Positions 1 to 11,000 of a stretch of 64,000 nucleotides of DNA are shown here, in pieces. Where the stretch lies: positions 47,031,564 through 47,095,563 of the forward strand of contig OX235279.1 of NCBI GenBank assembly GCA_944472155.2. Direction: 5' to 3'. The notes under the pieces were generated by a model. It saw only the letters and a list, made by a program, of their open reading frames with translations. It ran no database searches and was not told where the DNA came from. The stretch is from Trichobilharzia szidati. Taxonomy: Eukaryota; Platyhelminthes; Trematoda; Strigeidida; Schistosomatidae. The translations under genes and the position numbers were made by a program. The stretch's first letter is position 1. Every line of letters starts with the position of its first letter.

Positions 1-1939
1 GTTGCCTGACAAATTTAACTTGCTGAGAATTTCGAAGCTCTGATTCATTACATCTTCGTTATTGCTGGTATTATTTTTGATGGTCAGAGTACTGTGCACT
101 AATCACTGTACTGTAAGCAGTACGATCACATTATATGTTTACCTCATATAAAACTCCAAAAACACCGATGGACAGTCTACATGCCAGTCTAACAAGGATG
201 TAAGATGAGTGCTACTCACTGCTCACTACAAAATCAAAGGCACTAAAGCACGAATGACCTTGAACTCACCAACCACATGATAAAGGCGATTTCTGCGTAG
301 AAAATACATATATCAACGAAAATAATGAATTAAAAGGCATGAAACTGTTGCACAGGGTACCCTTGTCTGACATATGACAAAAATACCTCTTAGTTTTGAA
401 ATGGAGTATCAACAGAGTAATTTAACCATATTCTACGCGTATAATTGTTTAGGTCTTCTAACCCTAAGAATAAATCTAATCCTTCCTTAACCTGGCCATA
501 ACGTGAAAGTATCCCTAAACTAACTCTAGTCTGACTCAAACCAACCCTTATGTCGCCTTCATTGGGTTAACCAAACCCTAACCCGTCCTCAGCTTAAACC
601 TCAACGTAATCTTTCCCAAACCTAACCCGAAACTTGCCAGATATCCCATTTAATAACATAACACCTCATTAGGCATGTTTTATTCATGGTTACAATATTA
701 TCTACCAGGTTTCACTAACTTGTTCACTGATCACTTCAAGGTCATTGGTGCTGTTGCCCTCCACGGGTACTTACTATTGCATAAAGTTTAACTAGGCCCT
801 AACTAGCATGGAAACAAGAATAAAAATATAAGACATGCTATTGAACTGTTCGAATACATTACAACACATTTGTCCGAATTCTCGTTCACTCATAATCTTA
901 TACGTTTGAATGATTTTGGCACTATGTCTTTACACCTTGAGCCCATTATCCCTACAAAACTTCAATTCTGTATGCAATATTCTAATTGCGCAACACTGTT
1001 AACCTAGTGTAGGCCTATGCACTTTTGTTGCATGTAAATAACACTGACACAACAAAAGTGCTGTAAATTTTCCCACTATGGTTCGTATTACATCACTCAC
1101 TAGCACAGCCTACGCGTAATAATTCTGTCTTGCGTTAACAATAGTATAAACAATGTACTTTCTATTATTATGTAGTTTCAATGATCTTTTTTTAGAAGTG
1201 TATTTTATTATACCTAAGTAATAATTGTGTTAATAATGTGTGTTCTGTGAATGGAAAAGAAGAAAAAATTAGAATATATACATATCCAGAAATCAGTTCA
1301 AGCAATAAGCTGACTATTCCAAGCTTTCCATTGATCCTACTAGATAATTTCCAAAGAGTTTTCCTTTCTGAATGAACTAATCACTAGTGTGCAGATATTT
1401 ATAGAAAAGTGTAGTTAACGTTTTATGTTGTTCTGTGATCACCTGATTGTGCCGGCGTGGTCAAACACACGAACACACCCACACACACATACAGTGAGCC
1501 AACTAAGACCGTTCAGAATGAATAATGTATTCGGTAGCATTTCTGTGAAAGCCATAAAGTTGAGCCACTGACTTAGAGTGTGATATTATATATTAAACTG
1601 TATATCAAGGTGAAAATTACATATGACCAGATGCATAGATGCCTGTCTTAAGCATCACTTGATAATGTAACACATTAATCAGAGGTCAGCTGAATAAGAC
1701 GTTGTGAAATGCAAATCGGTATCCTAATTTCGGAAAGTCTCAGTATGCATTTACGATCCCCTTGTCATAAAGGTATGCAGCGCTACAGTCACAGTTGTTA
1801 ACAATAAATTTTCATTGCGCACAAACGATTCTTAAGTGAGTAAATTAACAGCTCGTAACCATGTTTAATTTCAGGTCTGTTGGACAAAAAGTACAGTGTG
1901 AGTTCTCAACAAGATGATTATTCAATCCAAAGAACCTCT
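1..1939. other. anonymous AT-rich intergenic DNA
   Basis: No gene or mobile element is recognised. Two things stand out. Positions about 449-632 are rich in CTAACC/CCCTAA-like hexamers in decayed form. A short CA-rich run lies near 1465-1493. The small open frames here show no recognisable protein features. Confidence 0.5.
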
Positions 1940-2145
1940 GTGCGTCGGTAGCACAGTGGTTAGGACTCCCGCCGACCATGCACATGGTCCGGGGTTCGAT
2001 TACCTGCCGACGCACATCCGATATCTATGGTCGGCCTGTGAAATTTGGGCTACCGATATCCATGCTGAAAATTCCATACTTCTACCAAAAGTACCGTGTG
2101 GAATCAAGCTGTAAACGAAAATATAAAAAAAATATAAATATAAAA
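1940..2145 (+). mobile_element. tRNA-headed SINE, family C copy 1
   Basis: A tRNA-like head at about 1940-2014 begins GTGCGTCGG and ends GACGCAC, so its ends pair as an acceptor stem. It holds a pol III A box (TAGCACAGTGG) and a B box (GGTTCGATTAC, two bases off the other copies). The body that follows carries the family hallmark GATATC...CCATGCTGAAAATTCC and ends GTGGAATCAAGCTGTAAA, then an A/T-rich tail to about 2145. The same unit recurs at 25513, 53517 (minus) and 60049. It is a non-autonomous retroposon and encodes no protein. Confidence 0.85.
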
Positions 2146-3240
2146 ATGATAATCGCTTTACATCAAACCGTTTTTTACACAGAATGAAATCTTCAGCATT
2201 TAAATGCAGAAACAGTTTTATTCCTTCTACAGATAGAGCCGAAAGAAATGACTACCAGAGACTACATAAAGCTAATCACAGTGTTAATGTTAACTTTGAT
2301 AATGCTTAAGTATTTGCTAAAAATAAGTTACTGTTTTTCCACAAATAATAAAGTAGGTTTGTTAGTTACTTCTTGACATTGCTTTTTCCCCACAAGATTT
2401 GTTTTATGATATAGCATAGGGTTGCATTTTCATATTTAACCCGTATGAGCATAATTCCTAATGAAACTCCTTTCAATTTATCTTGAAGAGGTAGATACAA
2501 GGACGAGGCTGTGAATAAATAGGTCTTAGACAACTGCTTATGCGAATTACAATGTCTATCAGCAGCAACGTCTGTGAGTTCAGTCAAAAGCACACCACTA
2601 ACCGCGACTATAGCCTTCAAAGTCCGGCGTTATTTGACAGTCTTTTTAAAGAAGCTAAGGCAGGGTTAGGGGTAGAATACATAAACTAACAGATTGCTGA
2701 AATAAGGGGTAAAGTTGTATCAAAAGTTCTCAGCTTCCGCATATGGTAGTTCAAAGGGACGACTTTTTTAAATATCTACAAGATATGAGACGACCAAGAA
2801 AGAGCAATGTAAAAACTAATGCTGAGATAACTTAGTGCTTGATTTATTTGATACAACTGTATCGTCAGTATTACAAGTATAGGACTTCAGCAGTCTACAA
2901 AAGTCTTGCTCACTCCTGAAAGTAAAGCAGTTAGTCTGACATTTAGAGGGGTTCAGTCTGAAACTGTTTGTATACTCAATTCCCCAATCAAAAACAAATT
3001 ATCCAGTTTCATATTTTTCATTTGCAACTGCCGATTTAACTGCTTATATGGCGCTAGTTAAATTTGGCTTATCAGTAAACAAGTGCATAGTCGAATTCCC
3101 AAACACAAACCTTTTATGGTTAGGTAGAGGGCAAAATAAAACGATTCGTATCTTTATACTAGATGACCTCATTGATACAGGACATCAGTTCTACACTAAC
3201 AGTGCTTTTAAGCTATATACTGCATTTCATCTAGCCTTCT
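2146..3240. other. intergenic, nothing recognised
   Basis: AT-rich sequence with only short open frames of no recognisable composition. No repeat shared with the rest of the window was seen. Confidence 0.45.
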
Positions 3241-3392
3241 GCTAAGCCAGTAATAACACTGGGAAAGAGGGGAGGTTGGGCCTGAGGCTAGCAACCCTTT
3301 CCCGTAAAAGTAAGCTCCACTGATACCGACAATTCAAAGCTCTAGCTTGAAGCCCTATGTTCCACTGGGAACGTAAAGGAATAAAAAAATAT
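3241..3392 (+). mobile_element. SINE family D, body and tail without tRNA head
   Basis: It matches the complete family D copy at 27813-28041 from GCTAAGCCAGTAATAA through GAGGCTAGCAACCC to the tail TTGAAGCCCTATGTTCCACT, then an A-rich end. The tRNA-like head is missing, so this is a 5'-truncated copy. The first 60 bases resemble the 5' leader of the RTE element at 19773-19830, and the tail matches the RTE 3' terminus. Confidence 0.75.
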
Positions 3393-3690
3393 TATGAGTA
3401 TATAACTGTAGAAACTGGTGAAGTTAACGGAAGAATACTCCCTGTTTACTAGTCAGTGTTTTGGAATTTAATGCTGTCATTAATAATTATACCTTAGATA
3501 ATATATACGGAATATTAAAAATAACCTTTGTCCCTCTCCCTCTATCTGCTGGCACTATTGTTGTCATTACTGCGACGCTATTTATACTATTGCTATTTTA
3601 GATAATTTAGTTGACCCCTTCGTCTCTACGGTTTCCCGCGTAAAAATTAACGAATTCATTCACCCATTCTTTATTACTGATTTATTTGAT
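3393..3690. other. intergenic, nothing recognised
   Basis: Short AT-rich spacer between two family D SINE remnants. No feature seen. Confidence 0.4.
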
Positions 3691-3930
3691 TTTTACTTTC
3701 ATTCCTTCATGTTGTCAGTGGAACATGAGACTTGAAGCTTTGAGCCTTCTCTGAAGTGTCATTAACGATGGGATTATTCTTTCTTAGCTAGCCTTAAATC
3801 CATCCTTCTCTCCTTCGCAGTCCTGGTACCGACTAAGCGGGGTTTAGGGGTGCTCCAGTTGTCATTTGAACCCCAGAAAAAGTGGGGGTTTGGCGAGAAT
3901 TCTGCTGCTGTATCACCGAGGTGCCGAAAT
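3691..3930 (-). mobile_element. decayed family D-like SINE
   Basis: On the minus strand this stretch keeps the order of a family D SINE. A worn tRNA-like head lies near 3895-3930 (compare GGCGAGAATTCTGCTGCTG with the intact copy at 23690). The RTE-leader-like body follows (about 3780-3835, with GGTACCGACTAAG). The tail with TTCCACTG-type sequence is near 3712-3735. Its length of about 240 bp fits the family. Identity is low, so the call rests on collinearity. Confidence 0.45.
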
Positions 3931-5624
3931 TGGTGTCAGGAGTGGGGTAATAATAATTGTTTATTATTATCGTTACTGCTTTACAAATGGATGATTACGT
4001 AACTTCCTCTTAGTGGAAAGCCTTCGATGAGGAACGAATAGAGAACAAATATACTTTGTTGTTCAAATAATCTTCTCAATGGGAATCTACAATTTACTAT
4101 ATAGCATTGTACTACACACTTTACTAGTCCTAAGTTTAACTTTACTGATGTTCTCTCTCTTTTAATAAAGGTGTAGGCGCATAATTTACATACATTCACC
4201 AGATTGATTACACATTCGTTTTACAGGCCAACTTAAAACAATGGGGGTTAGTCTCACTAAATATCGAAAATTGGCAGAAGTTAGAGCTGATGGGCCACTG
4301 AATTCCATCCCAGTGACTGAATGGTAAACAAGCTCGCCTTGTAACCTGAAGGTTCTGGTTTAAATGCCCGATGAAGTCATGAGTGCGACTTGCAGAAGAG
4401 TTCCAAGCAAGGCTGAAACAGTTGCCTAGTACTTTTCGGGGTTGCTCTAACTGATAAACTTGAAAACCATTCATATCCCTGCAAATCGACGCGAGTTCTT
4501 TTATTTGGCTAGATAACTCACCAATAAGAGTCGAGAATTTGGGAAATGTATAACAAATACCAATCGCTTGTACGATTTTGAAGCTATGGTGTGCAAGGGT
4601 TAATGAACAGAAACTTAAGAGAATACTGTATTTATTTGCAGGTTATCTAATGCTAGTTAGAGGTGAACATAGGAGATGCTTGCCTGGACATTATATGCAA
4701 ACGAAGTTTACTCCATAGACAAATAGTTGAAGGTATGTTTCAAAAATTCAATATTTAGTTCTTGAAACTAGTGCATGCATTTCAGTAGCAGTTATCAGTT
4801 ATTGTGAAACATATTGTTTCCCTCTTCTTAACACCTGACAATCCTTTAGCCCGCTCACTTCAATTTTCCAAATGATCCTAAACTATCTCTCATCAAGACT
4901 CTCGGTTTAAGAAAAAACTGGATAACGTCGATGTAATCTACATTCATAGCTTCCAATAGGTCGTCTTCAGTCACTGTGCAGTCAATCGAGTTGTCGTCAT
5001 TCATTTACAGTATTCATAATTTACAAAAAGAATCAAACGCTTAAGTGAAACGTTGTGTTGACATTCGCAGCTGAAGTTTAACTGTCGAATTATATGAATC
5101 ATCATTTTCTAATCACTGAAATAACCTGAGGAAGTCAGAATTCATGGATCACCGAATTCTGACCCAAATCGCTCAATGGGCACCAAGTAACCTGAAGTTC
5201 CCGGGTTGGATGTGGATGTGCGCTACTGAAAAGTCCGGAAATGAGACGAGTCAGCCGTTTGGTTCTCAATGGTTCTTGAAGAAATCTAGCGACTGGAATT
5301 GAACACGTACGCTGAAATGGCAACTCGAGTCTTGAGTTTTATTGATTTTCGTTGTTCTTCAGGCCCAGTTTTGCTTCAGTATGATTTTCAGCATTAATCT
5401 AGATACATCTTCAGTGGTGCTTAGTAAACGAAATAAATTAGAAGTATTTCTTCGTGAGGATTTATCAAACATTTATACCAACGCTGTATGGTTTCCTCTG
5501 GATTCAAAGTAATATCATTGCTAATTAATGCAACAAAAAGTTATGGATAGAATCATTTGCAAATCATCCACCTGAGCTACAAATCTTCTCTATTATTTCA
5601 TTTAGAAACGTTGTTAGGACTTTT
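3931..5624. other. intergenic with possible old hammerhead-SINE relics
   Basis: No gene seen. Positions about 4311-4375 read like a tRNA with TGACTGAATGG, GTAACCTGAAGG and GGTTTAAATGCCC, followed by GATGAAG. Positions about 5165-5290 contain a stretch ending in GGTTCTCAATGGTTC, a phrase also found in the hammerhead SINE family A tails. Both are weak, decayed matches. Confidence 0.3.
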
Positions 5625-5720
5625 ATTATTATTATTCATTCCTTGTTTCCAAGGGAAAAATAGGGCTTCGGTAACACATCTCCATTGTGTCTGGTTTGGT
5701 GCCATCAATCTCAGTTTGCA
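5625..5720 (-). mobile_element. RTE 3'-end fragment
   Basis: The plus strand reads TTTCCAAGGGAAAAATAGGGCTTC followed by CACATCTCCATTGTG. This is a worn version of the RTE 3' terminus at 16650-16700 (GTGGAACATAGGGCTTC then CACGTCTCCACTTG). It is a short 5'-truncated insertion, as is usual for LINE remnants. Confidence 0.5.
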
Positions 5721-5811
5721 CGATGACTGCTCAGAAGCTTTGGATATCTCTGCTGATGTCAGTGTTGTGTCTACGTTTATTTATTTAAAGGAAATGTACC
5801 ATTGAAAGTCA

Positions 5812-6005
5812 GTTGGTGCACGGTGACTAGCAGCAGAATCCACGATACGCATTTTGTCCCGTTTGGGAGTCGTCAACTGGACATACCTGCATTCCGCAGT
5901 GAGTGGTGATGTTCCCACCGAAGCTGGAACCCAGTGCCCATAGTTTCAAACTTCAAAGCATTATCCACTAGACCACTTGGTCTACGAGAGCCACATCTTG
6001 TGCAA
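5812..6005 (-). mobile_element. Sm-alpha-like SINE with degenerate hammerhead motif
   Basis: Read on the minus strand, a tRNA-like head (A box TGGTCTAGTGG; B-box-like GGTTCCAGCTTC) is followed by the hammerhead layout of schistosome Sm-alpha elements at about 5837-5886: GTCCAG, core TTGACGA, helix II around CTCCC...GGGAC, then a cleavage-site segment and TGGATTC, which could pair with the start. The core is damaged: its first base is T instead of C, and the GAAA box reads AAAA. Catalysis would not be expected. A plus-strand hammerhead half follows at 6046, making an inverted arrangement. Confidence 0.65.
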
Positions 6006-6017
6006 CCGGTCATATTA

Positions 6018-6226
6018 ATTATTTAATTCAATTTTTAGATTTTCGCGTTCAGATAGGACGAAATACGCATCCTGGATTCCACTGCTAGTCATCATCTACC
6101 ACTTAACTTCTGATTACATGCCCAGACATCGTCGAAGCATCTGCTTAAGAAGCCGACATGTCAACCTGAGACCGAGCACTTCGGTCCAATCAATCAACGG
6201 GAAACTGTAAAATTGAATTAAATAAT
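6018..6226. repeat. 18-bp inverted repeats flanking the hammerhead half
   Basis: ATTATTTAATTCAATTTT at 6018-6035 is the exact reverse complement of the sequence at 6209-6226. The enclosed 173 bases contain the plus-strand hammerhead fragment. The arms could be the ends of a small foldback element or the product of an inversion-duplication. Confidence 0.7.
6046..6200 (+). mobile_element. 3' half of an Sm-alpha-like hammerhead SINE
   Basis: The segment 6051-6085 contains AGGAC, GAAA, TACGCATC and CTGGATTCC, which is the 3' half of the hammerhead (end of helix II, GAAA box, cleavage triplet ATC, helix I strand). The conserved tail CCACTGCTAGTC follows. The 5' half with the CTGATGA box is absent, so the copy is truncated. 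It lies between two perfect 18-bp inverted repeats at 6018-6035 and 6209-6226. Confidence 0.6.
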
Positions 6227-6230
6227 ACAC

Positions 6231-7100
6231 CATTAAGTTGTAATGCTCGTGTAATAATTGCATCCAGGACTCATAGGGGTCATAAAATCACATAAAAGTA
6301 TTTCACTGAATCCTGTTTACTTGCAAACTGAAATCTGCTCACCAACTTGTGAAATGTGGACACTAATGCTGAAACTTCAACACCTCGAAATCATTACGAC
6401 AAAGTTGGAAATTCATGATAAATAAGAAGAATTCAGCTGACTTTGCCTGACTATAAAGCAATGTTGATTACTGTCTATTGTCATGCACCTTATAATTCAC
6501 CCGTTTCATGATGAGATGTACAAAAGTGTTATATACATCTAATTTCCCCAGAATATTGCATTTATTTTTACAGTAAAATGATGTCTGTATTTTCCCTTAA
6601 CTTTTGACCTCTGGACTCTATTGGTTGTTAACTATTTTAGCTTATCAAAAGAGGGCCATTCAAGTCGAGACTATTTAAGCCTGTATATATATGGGACTGC
6701 TATCAAGTTTTTTTTCGCTGTTGATCCGAGATAATAAAAGCTCTTTACTCAGTGGTCTGTCTTCTTACTTTCTTCTTTGCGTCACGTATCAATGGAATCA
6801 TTTTGTGGTGGTTGTCGTTGTGAACAGTGATTAGGACAGCAGTCTAGCAAGTCTACTAGCTAAGAATTTCGTCGGTACAAGAGACTCATAAACTACCATA
6901 TTGTATTAGGCGGTCATATCGAAAACTTAAACTTGTAGTATCGTAATACTTACAGATTTGTTGTTCCCTCACAGCTGGGAGGAAAATGCTACCATTGAGC
7001 GAAATAACTGTAGATAAATGAATACCACTAATCCTAGCGAGATACACTACTCACTTCATTCAGTAGTATGATACAGGGGATAATAATCTAATATTTTTAA
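6231..7100. other. intergenic, possible LTR-like relic
   Basis: No gene seen. Around 6660-6770 there is a TATA-like run (TATATATATGGG) followed about 60 bases on by an AATAAA signal and a CT-rich stretch. That order is found in an LTR R/U5 region, but no partner or termini could be assigned. The remainder is unremarkable AT-rich DNA. Confidence 0.3.
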
Positions 7101-7109
7101 AATTTCTCC

Positions 7110-8285
7110 TGTTTTCTAGACATTTCAGATTTGTGAATTCAGTAAATGACATTAACGTGTCTATGGCTTTGTTGGATGTCATCTCTCTTTTCACGAAAGT
7201 TCATCTAACAGAAACAGTATGCTAGTTATCAGAATTTATTGATTCAAATAATTTAAATGTTCAAATATCCATTGAATTTATTCAAGAACCGATACTAAAA
7301 TGTGAGCTCAACGTATGAATCCTATTTTTACTGGTGAAATAAATCGACAGAATGACGGAGCAGCTATAGAGTTTCTGTTTGGTCCACTACCTGCCGAGTG
7401 TTTCATGGCACACCTACTCTACAGCCAGTTATAAATCAATACAGAGCCTATTTTTTAATCATTGCCGATGAAAGTGTTGATCTAAATAAAACAGCACTCA
7501 TCGATCAACTAGTTTTACTCCGAAAGTTGAGTTAGGAAGAAAGCTCCCCTACTTAAACGTTCAACTTTCCAGGAGAAATAATCGATGAATCCAGAGACCA
7601 GTTCATCACAAACCGAAATGAAAAAGGGTGGTTGACTAACTTCTACAGCTGTATCCCAATTAAGCAGAAAAAGAAGCCTCATCAAATCCCTTAGCACAAG
7701 AACCTGTCTCGTATACACAGAGGACACATTAAATGGAGAACTGGGGTCTTTCTCCGACAGTCTAATTCAGGATGCATTCATCAATAAACATATGAAACGT
7801 AAGATGGATAATCCATAAAATAAAGAAGTACCAAAGAAAAAATTATAGATTAATCTGAATTGTAAAGGTGACACAACAGCTGGAATTTTTCGAAGTAGAT
7901 TATCGTGACCAATTCTGAAGACACCTTACTTCACATTTTAATGTCTCACCTTCTCCAAATAACCTCTTATTCATCAAAACGTTAAAGGCAATGTTTCACG
8001 TCCATGTGTGTATACCAGTTCATTTGTTCCTGTAGAGGAGCTGAGTACATAGGCCATAGCGGTAGGATGGTGTCTAGACCCTACAAGAACATCTGCCAAT
8101 ATGGTTGTCGAAAGAAGAAATTAGACGAATCAATAGTTGACTTCTTGAGCACCTTCTTCTTACGAATCACTCCTTGAACAAAATAAAAATCTTTCAAAGT
8201 AATGCATAAGATAAGGTCAAGTTATTCGAAGGGATTTTGGATACACCTTCTGTCCACATCAGATGCTCTTGCCATGCATAAGGTA
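7110..8285 (+). mobile_element. decayed Penelope-like element (RT plus GIY-YIG)
   Basis: Conceptual translation across several frames gives Penelope-type signatures in the right order. Near 7160-7200 is MALLDVISLFTKV, the reverse transcriptase motif seen as V(S)LDVVSLFT in the family. Near 7350-7410 is a frameshifted NDGAA...AECFM block matching the usual DGxAMGSPLSP...FM motif. At about 8024-8150 is ICSCRGAEYIGHSG followed by RMVSRPYKN, which fits the GIY-YIG endonuclease that Penelope elements carry after the RT. Many stops and indels separate the blocks, so the copy is dead. Boundaries are approximate. No terminal repeat was identified beside it, but a possible Penelope-type terminal structure occurs at 46899-47286. 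Confidence 0.75.
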
Positions 8286-8362
8286 AGACATAAATTGTAT
8301 ATACATAAGCTGTTTGCCTAATCCCTGCTTCTAATGCGGCATTAAATCTGTCCTCTCTTTAA
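8286..8362. other. short spacer
   Basis: AT-rich spacer between the Penelope remnant and the hammerhead SINE pair. Confidence 0.4.
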
Positions 8363-8570
8363 TTGTTGCTATTAGATGGCTGGAGTCAGTCTTCAGGAAG
8401 CCTTGGACCTAGATTTCGTGCTTGTTGGCACTCATCAGCAAGGCGTATTTGCCACCGTGAAGGAATTATGTCCCTTTTGAGATTCGAACCCACGTCACCA
8501 AGTGCTGCAGTCAGAGACGTTACCACTATTCAAGCTCTCAGTTGACCTCCTGTAGGACTGTACTGGATAT
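8363..8570 (-). mobile_element. hammerhead SINE family B, minus copy
   Basis: Read on the minus strand, a tRNA-like portion (B box GGTTCGAATCT at about 8480-8490) is followed by a hammerhead ribozyme fold at 8400-8444 and a short 3' tail. The same family occurs inverted just downstream (8572-8850) and as a direct dimer at 24715-25310. It differs from family A in tail sequence and helix sequences but has the same tRNA-then-hammerhead layout. No protein is encoded. Confidence 0.75.
8400..8444 (-). ncRNA. hammerhead ribozyme, core apparently intact
   Basis: On the minus strand: helix I strand GCCTTG (8439-8444), invariant box CTGATGA (8432-8438), helix II GTGC-CAACAA-GCAC (8418-8431), GAAA box (8414-8417), a six-base short helix III segment, cleavage triplet GTC (8406-8408), and the second helix I strand CAAGGC (8400-8405), which pairs perfectly with GCCTTG. 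All invariant core residues I can check are present. The very short helix III matches the layout known for schistosome Sm-alpha hammerheads, which self-cleave within retroposon transcripts. Activity is inferred, not shown. Confidence 0.75.
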
Positions 8571-8571
8571 T

Positions 8572-8850
8572 TTGGAGCACTTGGTGACGTGGGTTTGAAT
8601 CTCAGGAGGCACATGAGTTCCTTCAATGTGACTGCAGATACGCCTTGCTGACTGTTGAGTGCCAACTAGCAAGAAACCTACGTCCAAGGCTAACTGCCGA
8701 TTGCCTCCAACCATCTAGTACCAAAAATTCTGAGTGCACCATGATGACAAGCCACCTATAATGGCAGCCACACTTCAAACTTGACTGATGGAATTCAGTC
8801 TGAATCAAACAAAGTACTAGACACATTACACTAGTCACTGACTAGTGTCC
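8572..8850 (+). mobile_element. hammerhead SINE family B, inverted partner
   Basis: The plus strand repeats the family B order: a tRNA-like part with GGTTTGAATCTC (about 8591-8602), then at about 8636-8690 helix I GCCTTG, a CTGA insertion, the box CTGTTGA, GTGCCAACTAGCAAGAAAC, a GTC triplet and CAAGGC. The core base A6 is T and helix II has a mismatch (GTGC against GCAA), so this copy is probably inactive. It lies head to head with the intact minus copy. Confidence 0.7.
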
Positions 8851-9708
8851 AATCAAAAAAATGCCTTCTTTTTCTTTAACTTGTACAATAATTTAGTCTG
8901 TGATCCGTATTCATTCGATTTTTATTTTTCTCTTCTTTTTTCCTTTCAAACTGCTGACTTTAAAATATGCTTTATAAATATTCTGGAACTCTTTCTTGAA
9001 CAATATTCCTGTTTCTAAGCCTTGGTCATTTTTAGTGGTCATCGTTTCTGACAGTTGCTCAACATTTATTGTTTCTAGATTACGTAATTTATTATTTTAC
9101 TTGATATGTCAATTCATAGGTTGTGTTAGCAACTGATATGCACAATTTGCCCTATAGGCATTTCTCTAACCTTTTACAACACTATATAACTGTATAGCTT
9201 TGAAGTGAAGTTATGAAAAGAATATTCTTTGCTAACCTATGTCTTTTTAAACTTCAGTTGTTTGTTCACTGAACTGGTAAATGATAAATCGTTGAAGCCT
9301 GAATTAATTATAATCATCATAATTGAAAATTTTCAAAATCATCTTTGGAAAGACGGAAATGGACTGCATGGCAATGCTGAGAATTTTAGGGAAAGTGCAT
9401 ACCATCATCTTTAACATTAGTATACACAGAAAACTCAGATTATCATTCATGATTTTGTATAGTTTGAAGGGGAAATCATGTGACATTTTACAAGTTGAAA
9501 ATGACACAGAGGTGAAGCTACTTTACTCGTTTCTATATCATTTTGATGGATAAGAGGCATGTTTATTTATTTATGTGCCTTACAAACACTTGAAAATTAA
9601 TCCTTCCAAATATTGCTTTACACAAAAGTTTGTCAATTTGTCCTCAATTCGGAACACCTTCAAAACTTGTACTTTCTAGTTTTTTAGCAAACATCTTTCT
9701 TAGAGGTT
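8851..9708. other. intergenic, nothing recognised
   Basis: AT-rich DNA with short open frames on both strands around 9229-9553 that resemble no known family. No repeat noticed. Confidence 0.4.
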
Positions 9709-9850
9709 AATTGGTGGAGGGTGACTAGCAGTGGGATTCAGGATGCACGTTTCGTCCTATTTGGGACTCGTCATCTGGATGTACCTGCATTCCACAGTGA
9801 GTAATCATGTAGTACTGGACTGTGAGAATATGTGAGAATAATATTCCACG
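9709..9850 (-). mobile_element. Sm-alpha-like SINE fragment with hammerhead motif
   Basis: On the minus strand at about 9735-9780 the hammerhead order is ATCCAG, core ATGACGA, helix II GTCC-CAAATA-GGAC, GAAAC, GTGCATC, CTGAATCCC and CCACTGCTAGTC-type tail sequence. This matches the layout of classic schistosome hammerheads closely. The invariant first core base C3 is A, which would be expected to abolish cleavage. The upstream tRNA-like head is not convincingly present, so the copy looks 5' truncated. Confidence 0.65.
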
Positions 9851-10884
9851 GGAACACATTGTCTGTATCACACCACCATGTAGTGTACATAAAATCAAGC
9901 GATATAAACTGGCAGTAAACTCAGGTTTTACCTACTGGGGAGCATATTAAAACTTTCATCTGCACACAAAATTTACTGTAAGGTTTTAATAATTTAAAAG
10001 TCTTCAAGTCAGTATTATCCTTCTTCTCTTTAGCCATATTCGCTTCATTGGTAGCAGTTGTAGTCACGTTAATAATAAACTGTTTTGAGATATTTTGTTA
10101 CAGTGAAACACTTGAATTCCTCTTGTTGTAGTTTGACTAACTATTGTTCTTGTCTGATGTATTTATTCTCCTATTGTTAGTGTTTTTGTTCTACATGTTT
10201 ATAGAAACAACGACCTGTTATTGTTGTCACTGGCTGGATGAGATTTTTAAACATAAATCGCTTATTTTCCTATATCTGATTACTAAAATATATCACCAAT
10301 CAAATAAGTCATTTTACTGTTAATCGGAACCAAGTAAGTGGATGTATAGTGCCTAGGTAGGGTTAGTAGAATGCTGAGTCAATATTCGGAGGCTATCGAT
10401 GAGACGGCTCACAATTCTTATTTTTCGTATGAATTCCTACATTCATTAAATCCTCTTTATTCTTTGTGTAATTATTCCTCCTCATGTACATTTCTTTTTA
10501 TCGTAGTTTCATTGCATTTCTCTTCCTTACTTTTGTCTGGCAGCCTGAAGTGGCGCACTTTTTGAAAGTTCTATACTGAGACATCAGTCAATCATTTGGT
10601 GATATGCCTTAATAAAGGCACAGACAGGCTCCAGGAAAACATACTTCGCTGTACTGGTTCATTCAGGCGTTTCTTTACACATAAACAGTTTTGTCCACTT
10701 ACCAGAGATAGATTATTTTCAAATATTCGCTTAGCGCTTTTGACGTAATTACAGTGGCCTCTTTCTCATAAATTCTAAGTTACTTCAGTCAGTTTTATTA
10801 AACCTGGATAAAAGGAAAAGTGGAAACAAGTTGGATAAGGCTCATATGGTTGTCAGAATGATTCTGACATCGTTAATTAGGAAT
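9851..10884. other. intergenic, nothing recognised
   Basis: AT-rich spacer. The open frame at 10371-10565 is hydrophobic but resembles no known protein and lacks supporting context. Confidence 0.4.
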
Positions 10885-11000
10885 ATGTTGGAGGATTTCA
10901 TCATGAGATTACATCGTTTGGAGAACCATTGGAAAACCTGGCAGTACTAGACAGCTGTTTCATCATAGTTTGGGATTCTTTATCAGTAATCACCCAATAG
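10885..11000 (-). mobile_element. hammerhead SINE family A, 3' part, decayed
   Basis: The plus strand carries the reverse complement of the family A tail (GTTGGAGGATTTCATCATG), then GGAAAACCTGGCAGTACT, then a worn hammerhead (TTTCATCATAGTTTGGGATTCTTTATCAG). The GAAAC and helix II positions are mutated. The tRNA-like head is not seen. Confidence 0.65.

Noticed and set aside
449..632. True telomere at the window start
   Set aside because: The hexamers are imperfect and interrupted, and unique sequence lies on both sides.
1940..2014. tRNA gene at the head of the SINE (same for the other family C and D heads)
   Set aside because: Boxes and acceptor-like ends are present, but there is no normal anticodon arm and each head is joined to a retroposon body.
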